Part shown: positions 63,045 through 64,000 of the stretch, piece after piece
How the letters are laid out: every line of letters starts with the position of its first letter
Position numbering within the stretch: the stretch's first letter is position 1
NCBI GenBank assembly: GCA_964390335.1
Contig: CAYMHU010000003.1
Span: 131,777-195,776 of the forward strand
Reading direction: 5' to 3'
Source: Granulosicoccus sp964390335
GTDB lineage: Bacteria; Pseudomonadota; Gammaproteobacteria; Granulosicoccales; Granulosicoccaceae
DNA: 64,000 nt
The notes under the pieces: generated by a model
Seen by the model: the letters and a program-made list of their open reading frames with translations, nothing else
The model's database searches: none
What the model was told of the DNA's origin: nothing
Program-made: the position numbers and the translations under genes

Positions 63045-63542
63045 ATGCACACAACAACGCAAGCAAAAGCGCAAGCCTCCAAGCTACGAGATGTGTTATC
63101 GAGTATGGGTCATGAGATCAAACATTCGCATTGTTTGGAAGTCATTTCCCGTATTGAGGGGTATGCTGATTGGAACACCCATACAGCAGAACTGAACAAA
63201 AATCTAAAACGAGCGGAGCTTTATCTAGATGAAGTGCTAGAGGCTGAAGCCGAGGCAAGTTATGAAAAATTCATTCGGCGTTGTGAAAAAAAATACTTTG
63301 TCAGCTTTACCGAAGCCAAATTTTTAAGAGATCTGCGAGAGATTCGTGAAGACTATGGAAACTATGTAAGCCGAGAGTTTTTGGGATGTCTAGCAGCAGA
63401 AAAGCGGGAACGCGATCCACGTACTGAAAATATGGTGCGATATGTATGGCGCGGTATTTTCGATAAAAACGACGTGCTAATAACTATGGGTATTTATCAC
63501 AGTGACGGTGTTTACTATATGGATGGATGTGGGTACCAATAA
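63045..63542 (+). CDS. Tandem paralogue B with glyoxalase-related N-terminal domain
   Basis: This 165-residue protein is a diverged copy of the preceding gene. The N-terminal part (AQASKLRDVLSSMGHEIKHS through DWNTHTAEL) fits the glyoxalase-related domain found in many bacterial stand-alone proteins. The remainder is not a glyoxalase fold that I can see. It ends YVWRGIFDKNDVLITMGIYH and VYYMDG, parallel to paralogue A. The ATG has an AAGGA site. No metal or active-site motif is visible. The two genes were probably made by tandem duplication, and B keeps the domain better. Confidence 0.75.
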   Translation: MHTTTQAKAQASKLRDVLSSMGHEIKHSHCLEVISRIEGYADWNTHTAELNKNLKRAELYLDEVLEAEAEASYEKFIRRCEKKYFVSFTEAKFLRDLREIREDYGNYVSREFLGCLAAEKRERDPRTENMVRYVWRGIFDKNDVLITMGIYHSDGVYYMDGCGYQ

Positions 63543-63709
63543 AGCGATAGTTCATTTCAAAACACCAATCTGCATAGCCTAAACTCATATAAGCCACTGA
63601 TAAACATAACTATTAATTGGAGTGAAAAAACAGCAGGATTTATCAGTCGGCTGGGCCGCAAACTTGTTTTCACACTGAGAAAGCAACTTAGCGAACAAAG
63701 GATTAAACC

Positions 63710-64000
63710 ATGACGACCAAATCAACTACCGCAGCCGACTACCGCCGACGCATGAATCGAGTCGTCGATTTCCTGCATCAGAACCTTGATACCAATATTC
63801 GTACTGATGACTTGGCCGATGTTGCGCACTTATCACCCTACCACTGGCATCGAATCTACACCGCCATGCAGGGAGAAACCGTCGCCAATACGCTCAAACG
63901 ACTGCGCTTAGAACGGGCTGCAAACTCACTGGCGAATTCCACTACCAGTATCAGCAGCATTGCACAAACGGCGCAATACACAACGCCTGAAGCATTCGGG
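63710..64000 (+). CDS. AraC-family transcriptional regulator, C-terminus outside window
   Basis: The visible 97 residues start at ATG 63710, with AAAGGA upstream. They hold an AraC-type double helix-turn-helix at the N-terminus: VVDFLHQNLDTNIRTDDLAD, VAHLSPYHWHRIYTAMQG, LKRLRLERAANSL and SSIAQTAQYTTPEAFG. Having the DNA-binding domain first is usual in the SoxS/Rob-like group with a GyrI-type effector domain behind it. The rest lies past the window edge, so that is inference. The 167-bp gap before it shows no other feature. Confidence 0.85.
   Translation, partial: MTTKSTTAADYRRRMNRVVDFLHQNLDTNIRTDDLADVAHLSPYHWHRIYTAMQGETVANTLKRLRLERAANSLANSTTSISSIAQTAQYTTPEAFG

Noticed and set aside
1..64000. 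CRISPR arrays, tRNA or rRNA genes, prophage or complete insertion sequences
   Set aside because: None were seen on reading both strands; no regular spaced repeats, transposase or integrase frames. A short tRNA could still be missed by eye.

Overview
The window looks like a chromosome segment of a Gram-negative gammaproteobacterium, probably marine and aerobic. The lineage call rests on gene types typical of that class: a fused RlmKL rRNA methyltransferase, a FadJ/FadI pair, SohB, AvtA and RapA. Lipoproteins, an Omp85-type barrel and a second small barrel show an outer membrane. Base composition by eye is moderate (mid-40s % G+C). No rRNA, tRNA, CRISPR array, prophage or complete insertion sequence was seen. 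The sequence is a draft: a 100-N scaffold gap flanked by a 55-bp duplicate sits inside etfA.

Layout. 1-6.5 kb: a truncated DMT-type transporter, a degenerate PilZ-like protein, a HAD dehalogenase, a hotdog thioesterase, a crotonase-fold protein, and a three-gene signalling operon (membrane protein, Hpt, REC-PAS-GGDEF-EAL) with a CRP-type palindrome upstream. 6.5-19.8 kb: a class III CoA transferase divergent from an acyl-CoA ligase, GNAT, sohB, rlmKL, a beta-CASP nuclease, ETF-ubiquinone oxidoreductase, a 43-residue membrane miniprotein, an Asp/Glu racemase family protein, mmsA and a LysM lipoprotein. 19.9-29.8 kb: an amino-acid ABC transporter operon ending in a PLP decarboxylase, an HExxH protein, PhzF, two SDRs, a PfkB kinase, DUF3429 and an epimerase. 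29.8-38.2 kb: a fatty-acid oxidation block on the minus strand (acyl-CoA dehydrogenase, etfA, etfB, fadI, fadJ), interrupted by a eukaryotic-type cytosine deaminase and a SIMPL protein. 38.3-47.1 kb: an Omp85-like barrel and a complete MoxR/Bat operon. 47.1-53.2 kb: an Ig-like lipoprotein with a small outer membrane barrel, a DUF1223 protein, photolyase and an AckA-PduL fusion. 53.6-56.8 kb: a flippase / formyltransferase / NodB deacetylase cassette. 56.8-64 kb: a cold-shock protein, avtA, rapA, xthA, two tandem paralogues with a glyoxalase-related N-terminal domain, and a truncated AraC regulator.

How the genes work together. The acyl-CoA ligase, acyl-CoA dehydrogenase, EtfAB, ETF-QO, FadJ and FadI together make a full route from free acid to acetyl-CoA, with electrons passed to quinone. 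MmsA would feed propionyl-CoA or acetyl-CoA from valine or related compounds. The AckA-PduL fusion could interconvert acetyl-CoA (or propionyl-CoA) and acetate (or propionate), making ATP, in one polypeptide. The Bat genes form a tightly overlapping envelope-stress type operon.

The most unusual items are the AckA-PduL fusion, the formylation/deacetylation/flippase cassette (its logic resembles the Arn lipid A pathway), the tandem glyoxalase-related paralogues, the miniprotein, the palindromic repeat with a half-copy 29 kb away, and the CRP-type box ahead of the cyclic-di-GMP operon. All functions are inferred from sequence motifs and remembered family features; no search was run.
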